NCBI RefSeq assembly: GCF_947503415.1
Contig: NZ_CANNDS010000002.1
Span: 620,001 to 684,000, forward strand
Direction: 5' to 3'
Length of the DNA stretch: 64,000 nt
From: an uncultured Tateyamaria sp.
GTDB lineage: Bacteria > Pseudomonadota > Alphaproteobacteria > Rhodobacterales > Rhodobacteraceae
Below the pieces are notes generated by a model. It did no database searches, had not been told where the DNA came from, and was given only the letters and a program-made list of their open reading frames with translations. Shown here piece after piece: positions 1 through 7,979 of the stretch (position 1 is the first letter of the stretch; the number at the start of each line of letters is the position of its first letter). The translations under genes were made by a program, and so were the position numbers.

Positions 1-117
1 TGGCCGTGTACCGGGCTGCTCCCACCGCACCCGACGTCGCGGCGAGAGCATGGCTTCCAGCAAGCATGTTGGGCTTTTTGTCTGGATAGATATCCCCCAT
101 AGGAGCAATTTTCCAAG

Positions 118-660
118 ATGCTCACTCTCGCGCCACTGACACCATCGGACCTGACACGCGTGGGACATGTCACTGTCCATCCCGACCAGATCAAGTTCTC
201 GGGCACCGTGGCAGAGGCCTTCCAAGCCTCAGAACCGGATGTTGATTTCCACGGGATCTTTGAAAACGACACGGCGGTTGGCTTTTTCAAGATCGACCGA
301 GCCTATGCCACACGCTACCCCTTCGCAGCGCCACATGGGTTGGGCCTTCGAGCGTTCATGATTGATGCGGCGCGGCAAGGCACTGGTATCGGCACGCAGT
401 CCTGCAGACTGCTCCCGGACTATTTGCGGGTGCGCTACCCGGACCAGTCGAAACTCTGGCTGACTGTGAACTTCACCAACCCGACGGCCTATCGTGCCTA
501 TCGATCTGGAGGATTTCAGGATACAGGGCACGTCTGGCCACACGGAGATGCCGGCCCGCAAAACGTTCTGATGCTCAACTACACAGCAGAAGCTACCAGC
601 CCCCGGCATAAATCCGGGCCAGGCTCCCATCTGTCTGCAAATCGCGCAGCGCAGCATTGA
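118..660 (+). CDS. GNAT family N-acetyltransferase
   Basis: Likely a cytoplasmic acetyl-CoA-dependent N-acetyltransferase; the substrate cannot be told from the sequence. The 180-residue protein has the GNAT layout: a beta strand around 'GFFKIDR', then 'GLRAFMIDAARQGTGIG', whose RQGTGIG is the Q-x-x-G-x-G acetyl-CoA pyrophosphate loop, then 'LTVNFTNPTAYRAYRSGGF', the usual motif B (N-x-x-A-x-x-x-Y-x-x-x-G-F). The start is supported by AGGAG at 102-106. The last 68 bases overlap the 3' end of the convergent binding-protein gene, so the tail after about residue 155 is probably unconserved. No operon partner is visible. Confidence 0.85.
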   Translation: MLTLAPLTPSDLTRVGHVTVHPDQIKFSGTVAEAFQASEPDVDFHGIFENDTAVGFFKIDRAYATRYPFAAPHGLGLRAFMIDAARQGTGIGTQSCRLLPDYLRVRYPDQSKLWLTVNFTNPTAYRAYRSGGFQDTGHVWPHGDAGPQNVLMLNYTAEATSPRHKSGPGSHLSANRAAQH

Positions 661-1366
661 GCGCATCCAGGTGCACATGCGCTCCGCTGGCCTTGGACAG
701 GCCAAAATGAGCGGTGCGCGGCGCGATCGTCACGGGCATGGCACGGATCACGTCGGACAGGCCGACGGTTTGCAGGTGATGTTCGCCCACCTTGGCATCC
801 AATGCCGCGAACTGGATGCGGCCAAATTTCAACATGTCGAACATGCTCGCAATCGAATTGGCCCGCTGGATCGGCTGGTTGCGCGCAAATGCGGCCTCCA
901 TCTCTGCATCGATCACGGCACCGTTCAACAAACCCAAGCGGGCATCGGCGATGTCGGCATAGTCGCCCGCCCACGCCGCAGCGTCTGGCCTTGTTTCGCT
1001 ATTGTACCACAGCGCGCTGGTCTGTTCGAAAGTAGCATCGGAAAAAGCGAGGAACTCAGCGCGCGCATCGCTGTAAAACAACGGCAGAATTCCATCGACA
1101 TCGCCGACGCGTGCCTCTTCCTGACAGCGCGCCCAAGGCATCAGAACCACTTCTGCCGTGATCCCGTCCATGCGGTCCACCAAGGCCTCAAGCAACTCGA
1201 CCTTCAGCCCGCCGGTGGGCGCACCTTCCGTCCCAAGCGTATAGGGCGGGTACGGGTCATAACAAAACACCAGGTGGGTCTGCGCGCGCGCGACAGGCGC
1301 AAACATACACAAGACCAGGACCCAACAGAGGGCCCGGCTGACTGTTCGTACTGCCGCGGTTGTCAT
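593..1366 (-). CDS. Periplasmic substrate-binding protein (SBP family 3, amino-acid type)
   Basis: Predicted secreted solute-binding protein of the type 2 periplasmic-binding fold. A Sec signal peptide ('VLVLCMFAPVARAQ') is followed by 'LVFCYDPYPPYTLG', the usual opening strand of family 3 binding proteins, and 'GLKVELLEALVDRM'. About 257 residues, normal for the family. ATG at 1366 is preferred over an in-frame GTG at 1375 because AAAGG (1375-1379) lies 8 bases upstream of the ATG. No ABC permease or ATPase gene is adjacent, so it may be an orphan binding protein or feed a transporter elsewhere. Its 3' end overlaps the convergent acetyltransferase gene by 68 bases. Confidence 0.82.
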   Translation of the reverse strand: MTTAAVRTVSRALCWVLVLCMFAPVARAQTHLVFCYDPYPPYTLGTEGAPTGGLKVELLEALVDRMDGITAEVVLMPWARCQEEARVGDVDGILPLFYSDARAEFLAFSDATFEQTSALWYNSETRPDAAAWAGDYADIADARLGLLNGAVIDAEMEAAFARNQPIQRANSIASMFDMLKFGRIQFAALDAKVGEHHLQTVGLSDVIRAMPVTIAPRTAHFGLSKASGAHVHLDALNAALRDLQTDGSLARIYAGGW

Positions 1367-1495
1367 GATGTGCACCTTTCAAGGCTCGAGCCAATAACGC
1401 CGCTGTGATCGAATAGTTCCCGTCACAGCGCACTTTTTATCGGCATCGCAGTTAACCGCCCCTTAAGGCACGCAAGCACCGCTCATTTGAGGCGC

Positions 1496-1765
1496 TCACT
1501 TCAACTGACTGTCCTTGGATCCGCGGCGGTTGATCCCGCCCCGCGCTTTGAAGGCTGCATCGCGTTCGGCCACGCAATCCACGCATAGTTTCACGCCAGG
1601 CAACGCTTTACGGCGTGCTTCGGGGATCGGCTCTTCGCATTCCGCACAATGGGTCAGGCTCTCGCCAACAGGGGCTTTGCGGGCCTGCATACGCGCCAAC
1701 TCGTCCGAAATGGACGCCTCGATCTGTTCCGACACCGCCCCGTCCTTGGCCCAACCGCCTGCCAT
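1496..1765 (-). CDS. DksA/TraR family C4 zinc-finger protein
   Basis: Small (89 aa) relative of DksA/TraR, resembling the YbiI subgroup. The C4 zinc finger is complete: Cys40 and Cys43 (HCAEC) and Cys61 and Cys64 (CVDC), 17 residues apart. The N-terminal half is a predicted helix. It is shorter than full DksA (about 150 aa), so the coiled coil that enters the RNA polymerase secondary channel is largely missing and a DksA role in the stringent response should not be assumed. AAGGGG lies upstream of the ATG. It is followed on the same strand, 13 bases before its start, by the end of nothing: its upstream neighbour is the Gfo/Idh/MocA gene, with a 24-base gap, so the two probably share a transcript. 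Confidence 0.88.
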   Translation of the reverse strand: MAGGWAKDGAVSEQIEASISDELARMQARKAPVGESLTHCAECEEPIPEARRKALPGVKLCVDCVAERDAAFKARGGINRRGSKDSQLK

Positions 1766-1789
1766 TGCATTACCCCTTTTCGATCTGCG

Positions 1790-2782
1790 CTATCCCTTGG
1801 CCTTGGCAAACACAGCATCAATCAGGGCCTGCGTGCCCTGCGCATCCTCAAGATGCCAGGGATAAGGCGTGCCGGTCTGAACATGGCGCGAGAATGCCTC
1901 AACCTGTAACACATAATGGTTTGCGCCGGGAAATCGTTCCTCCGTCACCGCCGGAGGACTGTCATCACGCGCCGTGTTGCGCTGCAACTCCAACCGTGCC
2001 GTTGCAAAGACGCCCGGGTTGAAAGGGGCCGTCAATTTCATCACCCCATCCGTTCCGACAAAGGTCATCTCCTGACAGGGGTGCATGCGCATCGAATTGA
2101 CCCAATGGGCGGAAAAACCGGGGAAGCGAGCAGACACGCGGGCCACCACATCGACACCCTGTTCGAAATCCACATCGGCATGCGTGATCTCCAGCGGCTC
2201 CTCACCCGTCAGCCACCGGGTTGCGCCATAGGTGTAGACGCCGATGTCCGGGATGCCTCCCCCGCCTGTTTCGGGGCGGTTGCGCACATTTTCCGGGTCG
2301 GCGGCGTTGTTGTAGGCAAACAGCCCTTCGACGTGAAGCAGCTTGCCGATTGCCCCCTGCTCGTACAGCGCCTTGGCGCGCTGCCATTGCGGGTGGTGCA
2401 CGATCATATACGCCTCTGTGGCAAAGCAACCCCCAGCATCCCTCGCCGCAATCAGCTCCGCATAGGCGTCCGCTGCCATCGCCATCGGCTTTTCGCACAG
2501 CACATGCTTGCCCGCGCGCAGCGCCTTCAGCGACCATTCAACGTGCAGATGGTTGGGCAACGGGATGTAAACCGCGTCGATTCCGGGATCCGCCAGAAGT
2601 GCGTCATAGCTGTCATGTAACGTCAGATCAGGGCAAAATGCCTGAAACGGCGCAGCTTTATCGGCGCTTGACGTGGCAAGGGCCGAGAGACGCGCGCCCG
2701 ACGCTGCGTGAATGGCAGGGCCCATCTGTTGTCGTGCAAACTTGCCTGCACCCAGAATGCCCCAGTTGACAGTTTCCACCAT
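1790..2782 (-). CDS. Gfo/Idh/MocA family NAD(P)-dependent oxidoreductase
   Basis: Probable cytoplasmic dehydrogenase of sugars or inositol-like polyols. The N-terminal Rossmann fold is plain ('WGILGAGKFARQQMGPAIHA') and 'VLCEKPMA' is the conserved E-K-P motif whose Lys acts in catalysis in this family. 'GGIPDIGVY' marks the C-terminal beta-sheet domain. The open frame extends upstream, but ATG at 2782 is the right start: GGAGGG stands just before it and the protein then begins at the Rossmann strand. Length is 330 aa, normal for the family. The substrate is not predictable. It lies 24 bases upstream of the zinc-finger gene on the same strand. Confidence 0.9.
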   Translation of the reverse strand: MVETVNWGILGAGKFARQQMGPAIHAASGARLSALATSSADKAAPFQAFCPDLTLHDSYDALLADPGIDAVYIPLPNHLHVEWSLKALRAGKHVLCEKPMAMAADAYAELIAARDAGGCFATEAYMIVHHPQWQRAKALYEQGAIGKLLHVEGLFAYNNAADPENVRNRPETGGGGIPDIGVYTYGATRWLTGEEPLEITHADVDFEQGVDVVARVSARFPGFSAHWVNSMRMHPCQEMTFVGTDGVMKLTAPFNPGVFATARLELQRNTARDDSPPAVTEERFPGANHYVLQVEAFSRHVQTGTPYPWHLEDAQGTQALIDAVFAKAKG

Positions 2783-2915
2783 GACTTCCCTCCGCTCTCG
2801 ACTATGCTGGCACCATATCGACGAGCCCGACCGATACAAGCGGTCCAGAACGCAATGCGCCACGTACAGTGCCCACGATGGAGGACACTCGGCGCCGCCC
2901 CGTCCTGTGCCCACG

Positions 2916-2945
2916 AAAAAAAGGCGCCCCAACGGGACGCCCTTT
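2916..2945 (-). terminator. Rho-independent terminator of rpoH
   Basis: Read on the minus strand, a GC-rich hairpin (GGCG / CGCC outer pairs at 2923-2926 and 2939-2942, CCC/GGG inner pairs, three-base loop, one internal mismatch) is followed directly by a run of seven T. It begins about 30 bases after the rpoH stop codon, the right place for an intrinsic terminator. Confidence 0.85.
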
Positions 2946-2972
2946 CATTTCACTCACACTGCGCGTTGCTGG

Positions 2973-3869
2973 TCAGGATGCAGTCATCAACCCCTTGGTC
3001 TTGGCAATCTCGCGCATTTTCTTCTGCAGCTTTTCAAAGGCGCGCACCTCGATCTGGCGGATCCGCTCGCGGCTCACACCGTACTCGGTCGACAAATCCT
3101 CGAGCGTGACAGGCGCATCGGCAAGACGGCGCTGCGTCAAGATATCCTTTTCCCGCTCGTTCAGAACCTCGAGTGCCTCGGCCAGCATTTCGCGGCGCAC
3201 TTCCAATTCATCGCGCGCCTCATAGTCGCCCGCCTGATCGGCGCTTTCGTCCTCAAGCCAGTCCTGCCATTGCATGGCCCCTTCGCCTTCGGACCCAACG
3301 GTCGCGTTCAGCGACGCGTCGCCGCCCGACATGCGCCGGTTCATCGAGATCACCTCGGCCTCGGTCACGCCCAGATCAGTCGCGATCCGCTTGACGTTCT
3401 CGGGGCGCAGATCGCCCTCTTCCAGCGCACCGATCTTTGCCTTCGCTTTGCGCAGATTGAAGAACAGTTTTTTCTGAGCCGATGTCGTGCCGAGCTTTAC
3501 GAGGCTCCATGACCGCAGGATGTACTCCTGGATCGACGCACGAATCCACCACATCGCATAGGTGGCAAGGCGGAAGCCTTTTTCAGGATCAAACCGTTTG
3601 ACCGCCTGCATCAGGCCCACATTGGCCTCTGAAATCACTTCGGCCTGCGGCAGGCCGTATCCACGATAGCCCATGGCGATCTTGGCGGCGAGGCGTAGGT
3701 GCGATGTCACCATCTTGTGGGCCGCACCTGTGTCTTCTTTCTCGACCCAGGCCTTGGCCAGCATGTATTCCTCTTCGGGTTCCAACAGCGGGAACTTCCG
3801 AATTTCCTGCATATACCGGTTCAGACCGCCTTCGGGCGTCGGTGCCGGAAGATTTGCGTAATTGGCCAT
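2973..3869 (-). CDS. rpoH: RNA polymerase heat-shock sigma factor RpoH (sigma-32)
   Basis: Alternative sigma factor directing RNA polymerase to heat-shock and protein-quality promoters. At 298 aa it is full length. Visible parts: region 2 with the core-binding and -10 melting helices ('YAMWWIRASIQEYILRSW'), then the RpoH box 'QKKLFFNLRKAK' that separates RpoH from RpoD, and region 4 with the helix-turn-helix 'TLEDLSTEYGVSRERIRQIE'. GGAGGGACAAC precedes the ATG. It is followed by its own intrinsic terminator and preceded on the same strand by the pseudouridine synthase gene 210 bases away. Many Rhodobacterales carry two rpoH paralogues; which one this is cannot be told. Confidence 0.96.
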   Translation of the reverse strand: MANYANLPAPTPEGGLNRYMQEIRKFPLLEPEEEYMLAKAWVEKEDTGAAHKMVTSHLRLAAKIAMGYRGYGLPQAEVISEANVGLMQAVKRFDPEKGFRLATYAMWWIRASIQEYILRSWSLVKLGTTSAQKKLFFNLRKAKAKIGALEEGDLRPENVKRIATDLGVTEAEVISMNRRMSGGDASLNATVGSEGEGAMQWQDWLEDESADQAGDYEARDELEVRREMLAEALEVLNEREKDILTQRRLADAPVTLEDLSTEYGVSRERIRQIEVRAFEKLQKKMREIAKTKGLMTAS

Positions 3870-3897
3870 GTTGTCCCTCCTTTGCGCCTTGGTATGT

Positions 3898-3909
3898 TTA
3901 AGCGCTTAA
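3898..3909. promoter_or_regulatory. 12-bp perfect palindrome upstream of rpoH
   Basis: TTAAGCGCTTAA, 28 bases upstream of the rpoH start codon, is a perfect palindrome inside an AT-rich stretch within an otherwise GC-rich region. The position fits the promoter or 5' leader of rpoH. An operator or a leader element is an inference; no known regulator motif was recognised. Confidence 0.35.
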
Positions 3910-4079
3910 CATTACATATGGGACGGCGAACGCCCGTGTTCAAGTGACGGGTGTCGTCGCAAAGTGAATATGACATGCGCATCCGAAGGAGTGGAGACCA
4001 AGACCCGTGCTCTCACGCGCATGTGCTGTTCGTTACACCGCTTTGTAAAAAATGCGTAAACGGACCGTGCGATGGTCGC

Positions 4080-5105
4080 TTAGTTACATAATACCGCGAT
4101 CAAATCGGCGAAATCCGCCGACATCGGCGCTTCAAACCGCAACATTTCGCCGGACAGCGGATGCTCGAACCCCAATACTGCCGCGTGCAACGCCTGCCGG
4201 CCAAAGCCCGCGACGGCCGCTGCCGCCATCTCACTCAGTGCCCCGCGCGGCAATTTGCGCCGACCGCCATAGGTCGGATCACCGACCAAGCCGTGCCCCG
4301 CATGCGCCATATGCACCCGGATCTGATGGGTGCGCCCCGTCTCCAGCCAACACTCGATCTGGCTCAGCACCGGCGGCGTGCCATAGCGTTCGACCAACCG
4401 CGCACGGGTCACGGCATGGCGTCCGCCTTGAAACAAAACGGCCTGACGCTGCCGGTCGGTTTTATGACGGGCCAGTTGCGTGGTCAGCTTCAGCACATTG
4501 CCCGGCTCGAACGACGCGCCCTTCACCCCGCGCAGCCGCGGATCATTGCCATCCGGCACGCCGTAGACCAGAGCGCGATAATACCGCTCGACCGTATGTT
4601 TTGCGAATTGCGCCGCCAGCCCATGATGGGCGGCATCGGACTTGGCCACGACCAACAGCCCGCTGGTGTCCTTGTCGATCCGGTGCACAATCCCGGGGCG
4701 CTTCATGCCGCCCACACCGGACAAGTCATCGCCGCAATGGTGCATCAACGCATTGACCAACGTGCCCGAGGGCGATCCGGGTGCCGGATGCACCACCATG
4801 CCTGCAGGCTTGTTGACGACAATCAGTTCATCATCCTCGAACACCACATCAAGCGGAATGTCTTCGGCCCCGATATGGCTGTCCTGCGCCCGCTCGACGG
4901 TCACTTCGACAATGGCCCCCTCAGCCACCTTTGCCTTGGGATCAGATGCTACAACGCCATCCACGCTCACCGCGCCCTCCGCCAACAGGCGCGCGAGCCG
5001 TGTGCGGGACAAGGCGGCCCCCTCTGGCACGTCCCGCGCGATGGCCTTATCAAGACGCGCAGGCGGATCGGCCGCAATGACAAAGGACACGCAAGTGGAC
5101 GACAT
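4080..5105 (-). CDS. RluA family 23S rRNA pseudouridine synthase
   Basis: Converts uridine to pseudouridine in ribosomal RNA. An N-terminal S4-like RNA-binding domain ('RLDKAIARDVPEG...LSRTRLARLLAEGAVSVDG' region) precedes the catalytic domain with the family signature 'HRIDKDTSGLLVVAK', whose Asp is the catalytic residue, and the C-terminal 'GRTHQIRVHMAHAGHGLVGD'. The arrangement next to rpoH is common in alphaproteobacteria and suggests RluD, but RluC cannot be excluded. The frame stays open for 73 more codons upstream; ATG at 5105 is chosen because the S4-like domain follows it at once and the extension is antisense to the next gene. Its start codon overlaps the start region of the divergent DUF6476 gene. 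Confidence 0.93.
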   Translation of the reverse strand: MSSTCVSFVIAADPPARLDKAIARDVPEGAALSRTRLARLLAEGAVSVDGVVASDPKAKVAEGAIVEVTVERAQDSHIGAEDIPLDVVFEDDELIVVNKPAGMVVHPAPGSPSGTLVNALMHHCGDDLSGVGGMKRPGIVHRIDKDTSGLLVVAKSDAAHHGLAAQFAKHTVERYYRALVYGVPDGNDPRLRGVKGASFEPGNVLKLTTQLARHKTDRQRQAVLFQGGRHAVTRARLVERYGTPPVLSQIECWLETGRTHQIRVHMAHAGHGLVGDPTYGGRRKLPRGALSEMAAAAVAGFGRQALHAAVLGFEHPLSGEMLRFEAPMSADFADLIAVLCN

Positions 5106-5394
5106 GGACACCCCGGAGCTTCCCGCCAATCTCGCCTTTCTGCGGCGGCTGGTGACGGCGTTGACGATCATCATGATCGGGGGCGTTGTAACGGTGGTCG
5201 CGTTGCTTGTCATCCGGTTGAACTCAGACCCGGCACCGCTGCCCCTGCCCGACCGGGTCACGCTGCCGGACGGCACGACAGCAACGGCTTTCACTGTCGG
5301 CTCTGACTGGTACGCGGTGGTCACGGCCGACGATCAAATCCTGATCTTCGATCAGGTCACCGGCACGATACGCCAGACCATCGTTCTTGATTGA
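5095..5394 (+). CDS. DUF6476-type small membrane protein
   Basis: Protein of about 99 aa of unknown function, of a type seen in Rhodobacterales beside the RluA-family gene. It has a short acidic N-terminus, the conserved stretch 'PELPANLAFLRRLVTALT', one transmembrane helix ('IIMIGGVVTVVALLVIRL'), and a small C-terminal beta domain ending 'TGTIRQTIVLD'. The start is uncertain: GTG at 5095 has AAAGGA eight to ten bases upstream; ATG at 5104 and ATG at 5077 are in frame too. Whichever is used, the translation start lies on or inside the start of the divergent pseudouridine synthase gene. Confidence 0.75.
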   Translation: MDDMDTPELPANLAFLRRLVTALTIIMIGGVVTVVALLVIRLNSDPAPLPLPDRVTLPDGTTATAFTVGSDWYAVVTADDQILIFDQVTGTIRQTIVLD

Positions 5395-5446
5395 GAGCGG
5401 GCCGGACGGGCAAAGACGTTCCGTTGAACGCCTTTGCACGGTCCCA

Positions 5447-5755
5447 TTAACACCGTGGAGCGGCTTGACGTCTTGCGAGTTCGGTTTGGTCCATTGACCG
5501 AGTGAACGGGATCGGCGCGGTTTCTTGCGCCAGCACATAGCCCGAGACATCGGCATAGCACTGGCAATCAAGGTCTGCGTCCAAACTCTGGCAATGCTTC
5601 AACTCCCGAGCAACGGCATCGTCGAAATCCTCTTGAGTGACGCCCGGAGCGAGAGCGAGCCCCCCGGTCGTCAGGGGCGGCACAAACGATACGGCAAAGA
5701 TCAATGTCCCGCCAATAGCGATCATGATGACGTATATCCGAATGTCACTTGGCAT
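5447..5755 (-). CDS. Hypothetical single-pass membrane protein
   Basis: Unrecognised small protein, about 102 aa. One N-terminal hydrophobic helix ('IYVIMIAIGGTLIFAVSFV') would anchor it in the inner membrane with the rest in the periplasm. The soluble part has three closely placed cysteines ('HCQSLDADLDCQCYADVSGYV'), suggestive of disulfides or a metal site. GGGA stands seven bases before ATG 5755; longer in-frame starts upstream would read through the region of the tRNA and have no support. It lies between the DUF6476 gene (convergent) and tRNA-His. Coding status is likely but not certain. Confidence 0.6.
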   Translation of the reverse strand: MPSDIRIYVIMIAIGGTLIFAVSFVPPLTTGGLALAPGVTQEDFDDAVARELKHCQSLDADLDCQCYADVSGYVLAQETAPIPFTRSMDQTELARRQAAPRC

Positions 5756-5962
5756 CTGCATATCCCATGCAAACGACAATGCGTGCCCAGAGGTTAAAGA
5801 GTGGTTTTTTAAGAGGATGGTTTTCGCCTCCCGCAGGGAATCAATTGCCGCACAGGTGGCAAGGCGGCGCGGTGCAGACGCTGCAGAATTGAAACAATGA
5901 ATTAAGTTTCGCAGCCGTATCAGGTCTTGGAAATCTTCGCAGAACAAAGTGGCTGGCGCGGA

Positions 5963-6039
5963 TGGTACCACCGCCCCGGCTCGAACGGGGGACCTCCTGA
6001 TCCACAATCAGGCGCTCTAACCAACTGAGCTACGGCGGC
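5963..6039 (-). tRNA. tRNA-His (GTG)
   Basis: A complete cloverleaf can be folded: 7-bp acceptor (GCCGCCG with CGGTGGT), D arm GCTC...GAGC, anticodon arm CCTGA-TTGTGGA-TCAGG with anticodon GTG, T arm CCCCG-TTCGAGC-CGGGG, and an encoded CCA. The first acceptor pair is G1:U72 and the discriminator is A73, instead of an encoded G-1 paired with C73. That is the variant known from a group of alphaproteobacteria whose HisRS does not need G-1. Confidence 0.97.
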
Positions 6040-6083
6040 ACTGCGCGATCAAATACCCATGACGTGCGACGATTGCAAGACCG

Positions 6084-6566
6084 TCAAAACCGATAAATCC
6101 AGGTCTGCTCCACCAAATCACAGCCAAAGGAATGCACCGGTTTCGCCCCCGCAAGGCGCCAACCGGTGCGCGCATAGAGGGCACAGGCCGCGCGGTGGCT
6201 TTCATGAGTCCAAAGGGTCATGCCACCATAGCCCGCCTCCTGCGCAAACCCCATGCACTGACCGAGCAGCATGCGGCCCACCCCCAAACCACGCGCCTCA
6301 GGCACCAGCAAAAAGAGACGAAGCTTGGCCGTCGTCGCATCATGGCGCACACAGAAAATCGACCCCAACCGCTGCCCTACGGCTTCGGCAATCCATCCCC
6401 TCTCACAGGCAGGATCATGATCGGCCACAAACCCATCGAGAATGGACCGGACCAGCGGGCCGAAACTGTCATCGAACCCTTCTTCGCGGGCATAATGAAG
6501 GCCGTGCTGGTCCACCAACCAATCGGTGTCATCGGGATCGAACAGGCGCAAGGTGACATCAGACAT
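6084..6566 (-). CDS. GNAT family N-acetyltransferase
   Basis: Acetyl-CoA-dependent acetyltransferase of 160 aa, normal GNAT length. Motif A is clear: 'LRLFLLVPEARGLGVGRMLL', with R-G-L-G-V-G as the acetyl-CoA loop. 'LWTHESHRAACALYARTGW' is motif B. The 'H-x-S-x-x-A' and 'Y-x-x-x-G-W' spacing resembles GNAT domains fused to MarR regulators in other bacteria, but here the domain stands alone. It is divergent from the DUF6324 gene; the start codons are 80 bases apart. Substrate unknown. Confidence 0.9.
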   Translation of the reverse strand: MSDVTLRLFDPDDTDWLVDQHGLHYAREEGFDDSFGPLVRSILDGFVADHDPACERGWIAEAVGQRLGSIFCVRHDATTAKLRLFLLVPEARGLGVGRMLLGQCMGFAQEAGYGGMTLWTHESHRAACALYARTGWRLAGAKPVHSFGCDLVEQTWIYRF

Positions 6567-6648
6567 GGATCACACCATGGCCCCCACGCGCTTGCGTTTC
6601 AATCCGCCCCACGCTAGCAGAGCCGCCAATCATCCGGAGGACCGCACA

Positions 6649-6837
6649 ATGAGCATCAACAAAGAAAGCGACATCGAAGCCAACCTCCAAATCGGACCCA
6701 CCGACAAAGGCATGGTGCGCATCTATATCGAGGCAAAAGGCATCGAGATTCCCATGGATTTCGAACCCGACGAGGCCGAAGAGATCGCCGACGAAATCCG
6801 TGCCGCCGCCAAGGCTGCGGGCGCAATGAAGCGCTAA
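6649..6837 (+). CDS. DUF6324 family small protein
   Basis: Protein of 62 aa of unknown function, of a small acidic family found in Rhodobacterales. Sequence landmarks are 'SDIEANLQIGPTDKGMVRIYIE' and 'DFEPDEAEEIADEIRAAAKAA', predicting a short beta hairpin followed by a helix. ATG 6649 is chosen over the upstream in-frame ATG because CCGGAGG stands at 6634-6640 and the upstream residues are antisense to the acetyltransferase. No signal peptide or membrane segment. Confidence 0.82.
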   Translation: MSINKESDIEANLQIGPTDKGMVRIYIEAKGIEIPMDFEPDEAEEIADEIRAAAKAAGAMKR

Positions 6838-7017
6838 ACTCCGCACCCTCGATCTGTTCCAGTAGTCCAGATAGGCCAACCCCAGTGAGTGGCGCGCGAG
6901 CTTTGCACAACAAATCCGGTTTCGTCTCGATGACTGCAGTCCGGACAAAGCAGTCGCTCGTTCTTCTCGCTCAAGAGTCAGCGTTTGCCACGTCAAGCGG
7001 CGTGATATAAAATTCGT

Positions 7018-7367
7018 ATGCAGACAGTTCGAGACTTGACCATCACCGATCATGAAGGTGTCCGCACCCATCTCGCGAGATGCAGGCGAGAAACGTATAC
7101 CAAGCTGGTCGGGGTAGAAACAGCCAGCGTACCGCAATCGATTGCGTTGTGGGAAATGCAATAGCAGCCGAGCGCGGCGGATTAGGATATATTTGGGGAA
7201 TGTATATTTCTGCAGCGCAATACCAGAATCGCATTGGTCGAACATTGATCAACGAAATCCAACAACTGCTTCCATCTGCAAAGCATTTCTCGGTTGTCGG
7301 CCTCCAAGCCAGTCCTGATGCCCGCGCATTTATCAAACGCTTGTTTTTCTCCAACAGCGGCATGTGA
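7018..7367 (+). pseudogene. Broken GNAT acetyltransferase gene
   Basis: Two halves of a GNAT protein lie in different frames. The first, from ATG 7018 to TAG near 7164, reads 'RCRRETYTKLVG', like the usual N-terminal helix (C-W-R-E-T-Y-x-x-L) of many GNAT enzymes. The second, another frame ending at 7367, reads 'GMYISAAQYQNRIGRTLI' then 'LQASPDARAFIKRLFF', that is motif A and motif B. The glycine-rich loop also seems to lack one Gly (QNR-IGR for QNRGIGR). The central strands are missing or frame-shifted. A relic that no longer encodes an active enzyme is the simplest reading. Flanking non-coding stretches (6838-7017, 7368-7513) show nothing else. Confidence 0.6.
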
Positions 7368-7513
7368 CAACGAGTTGGCCGTTAGAAACAGCTTATCTGC
7401 GACCACCATGGTCTTGAACGGGTATCCTCCTTAGGACCACTTTTTCCCTTAGCTGCCCTTCGTGCGACTTGCAGCATCGGTTACTTCGGGCACAATCTGG
7501 ATATTCCGCCGTC

Positions 7514-7972
7514 CTACCAGTCCAACCCCGCTCCCGGGTCCCGCAAGCTCTGCAACCGCCGCGCCGCATGGGTGGCGAACTTCTGCACCATCACCTTGCG
7601 CCGCGCTGGGGCCAGCTTGTCCTCGGGCGCCATGCGGATGATCTCGGCATCATAGGCGTCCGCAATGATCAGCCCCGTGCCCTCGGGCAGCAGGTCCACC
7701 GGAAAATCACTGTCCACCGCCCAGAAAAACCGATCACACCAGTCCAGATACCCCTCCCATTTCTGATCCGACATGAAATCCGCGCGGCTCGACTTGCACT
7801 CCACCACCCAGATTTCGCCCTTGGGCCCCAGCGCCATCACATCCACCCGCAAGCCCCGCGCAGGCACCAGTTCTTCAACCGCAGCCCAACCCAGCGACGC
7901 CAGATGCCGCGACACCCCCCGCGCCAAAAGCTGGCCGGGCATCATCGTGGTCATATCAGCGGCGATCTGCAT
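7514..7972 (-). CDS. mmcB: MmcB-family DNA repair protein (PD-(D/E)XK fold)
   Basis: Member of the MmcB (former DUF1052) family, known from Caulobacter as an SOS-induced gene needed for mitomycin C resistance. The nuclease-like core is visible: 'LRVDVMALGPKGEIWVVECKSS' region, with Asp, Glu and Lys in the D-(E)-x-K pattern of PD-(D/E)XK enzymes, followed by 'DQKWEGYLDWCDRFFWAV'. An SOS box lies just upstream. ATG 7972 is preferred over ATG 7984 because the predicted promoter (TTGCGT, 18-base spacer, TATGTT) would start transcription at about 7973. The much longer open frame up to 8431 is antisense to the next gene and not real. Divergent from the coiled-coil membrane protein gene. Confidence 0.9.
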   Translation of the reverse strand: MQIAADMTTMMPGQLLARGVSRHLASLGWAAVEELVPARGLRVDVMALGPKGEIWVVECKSSRADFMSDQKWEGYLDWCDRFFWAVDSDFPVDLLPEGTGLIIADAYDAEIIRMAPEDKLAPARRKVMVQKFATHAARRLQSLRDPGAGLDW

Positions 7973-7979
7973 GGGTACA

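Noticed and set aside
7182-7409. 75-codon minus-strand open frame over the GNAT relic
   Set aside because: Shadow of the relic; the plus strand carries recognisable GNAT motifs and this one none.
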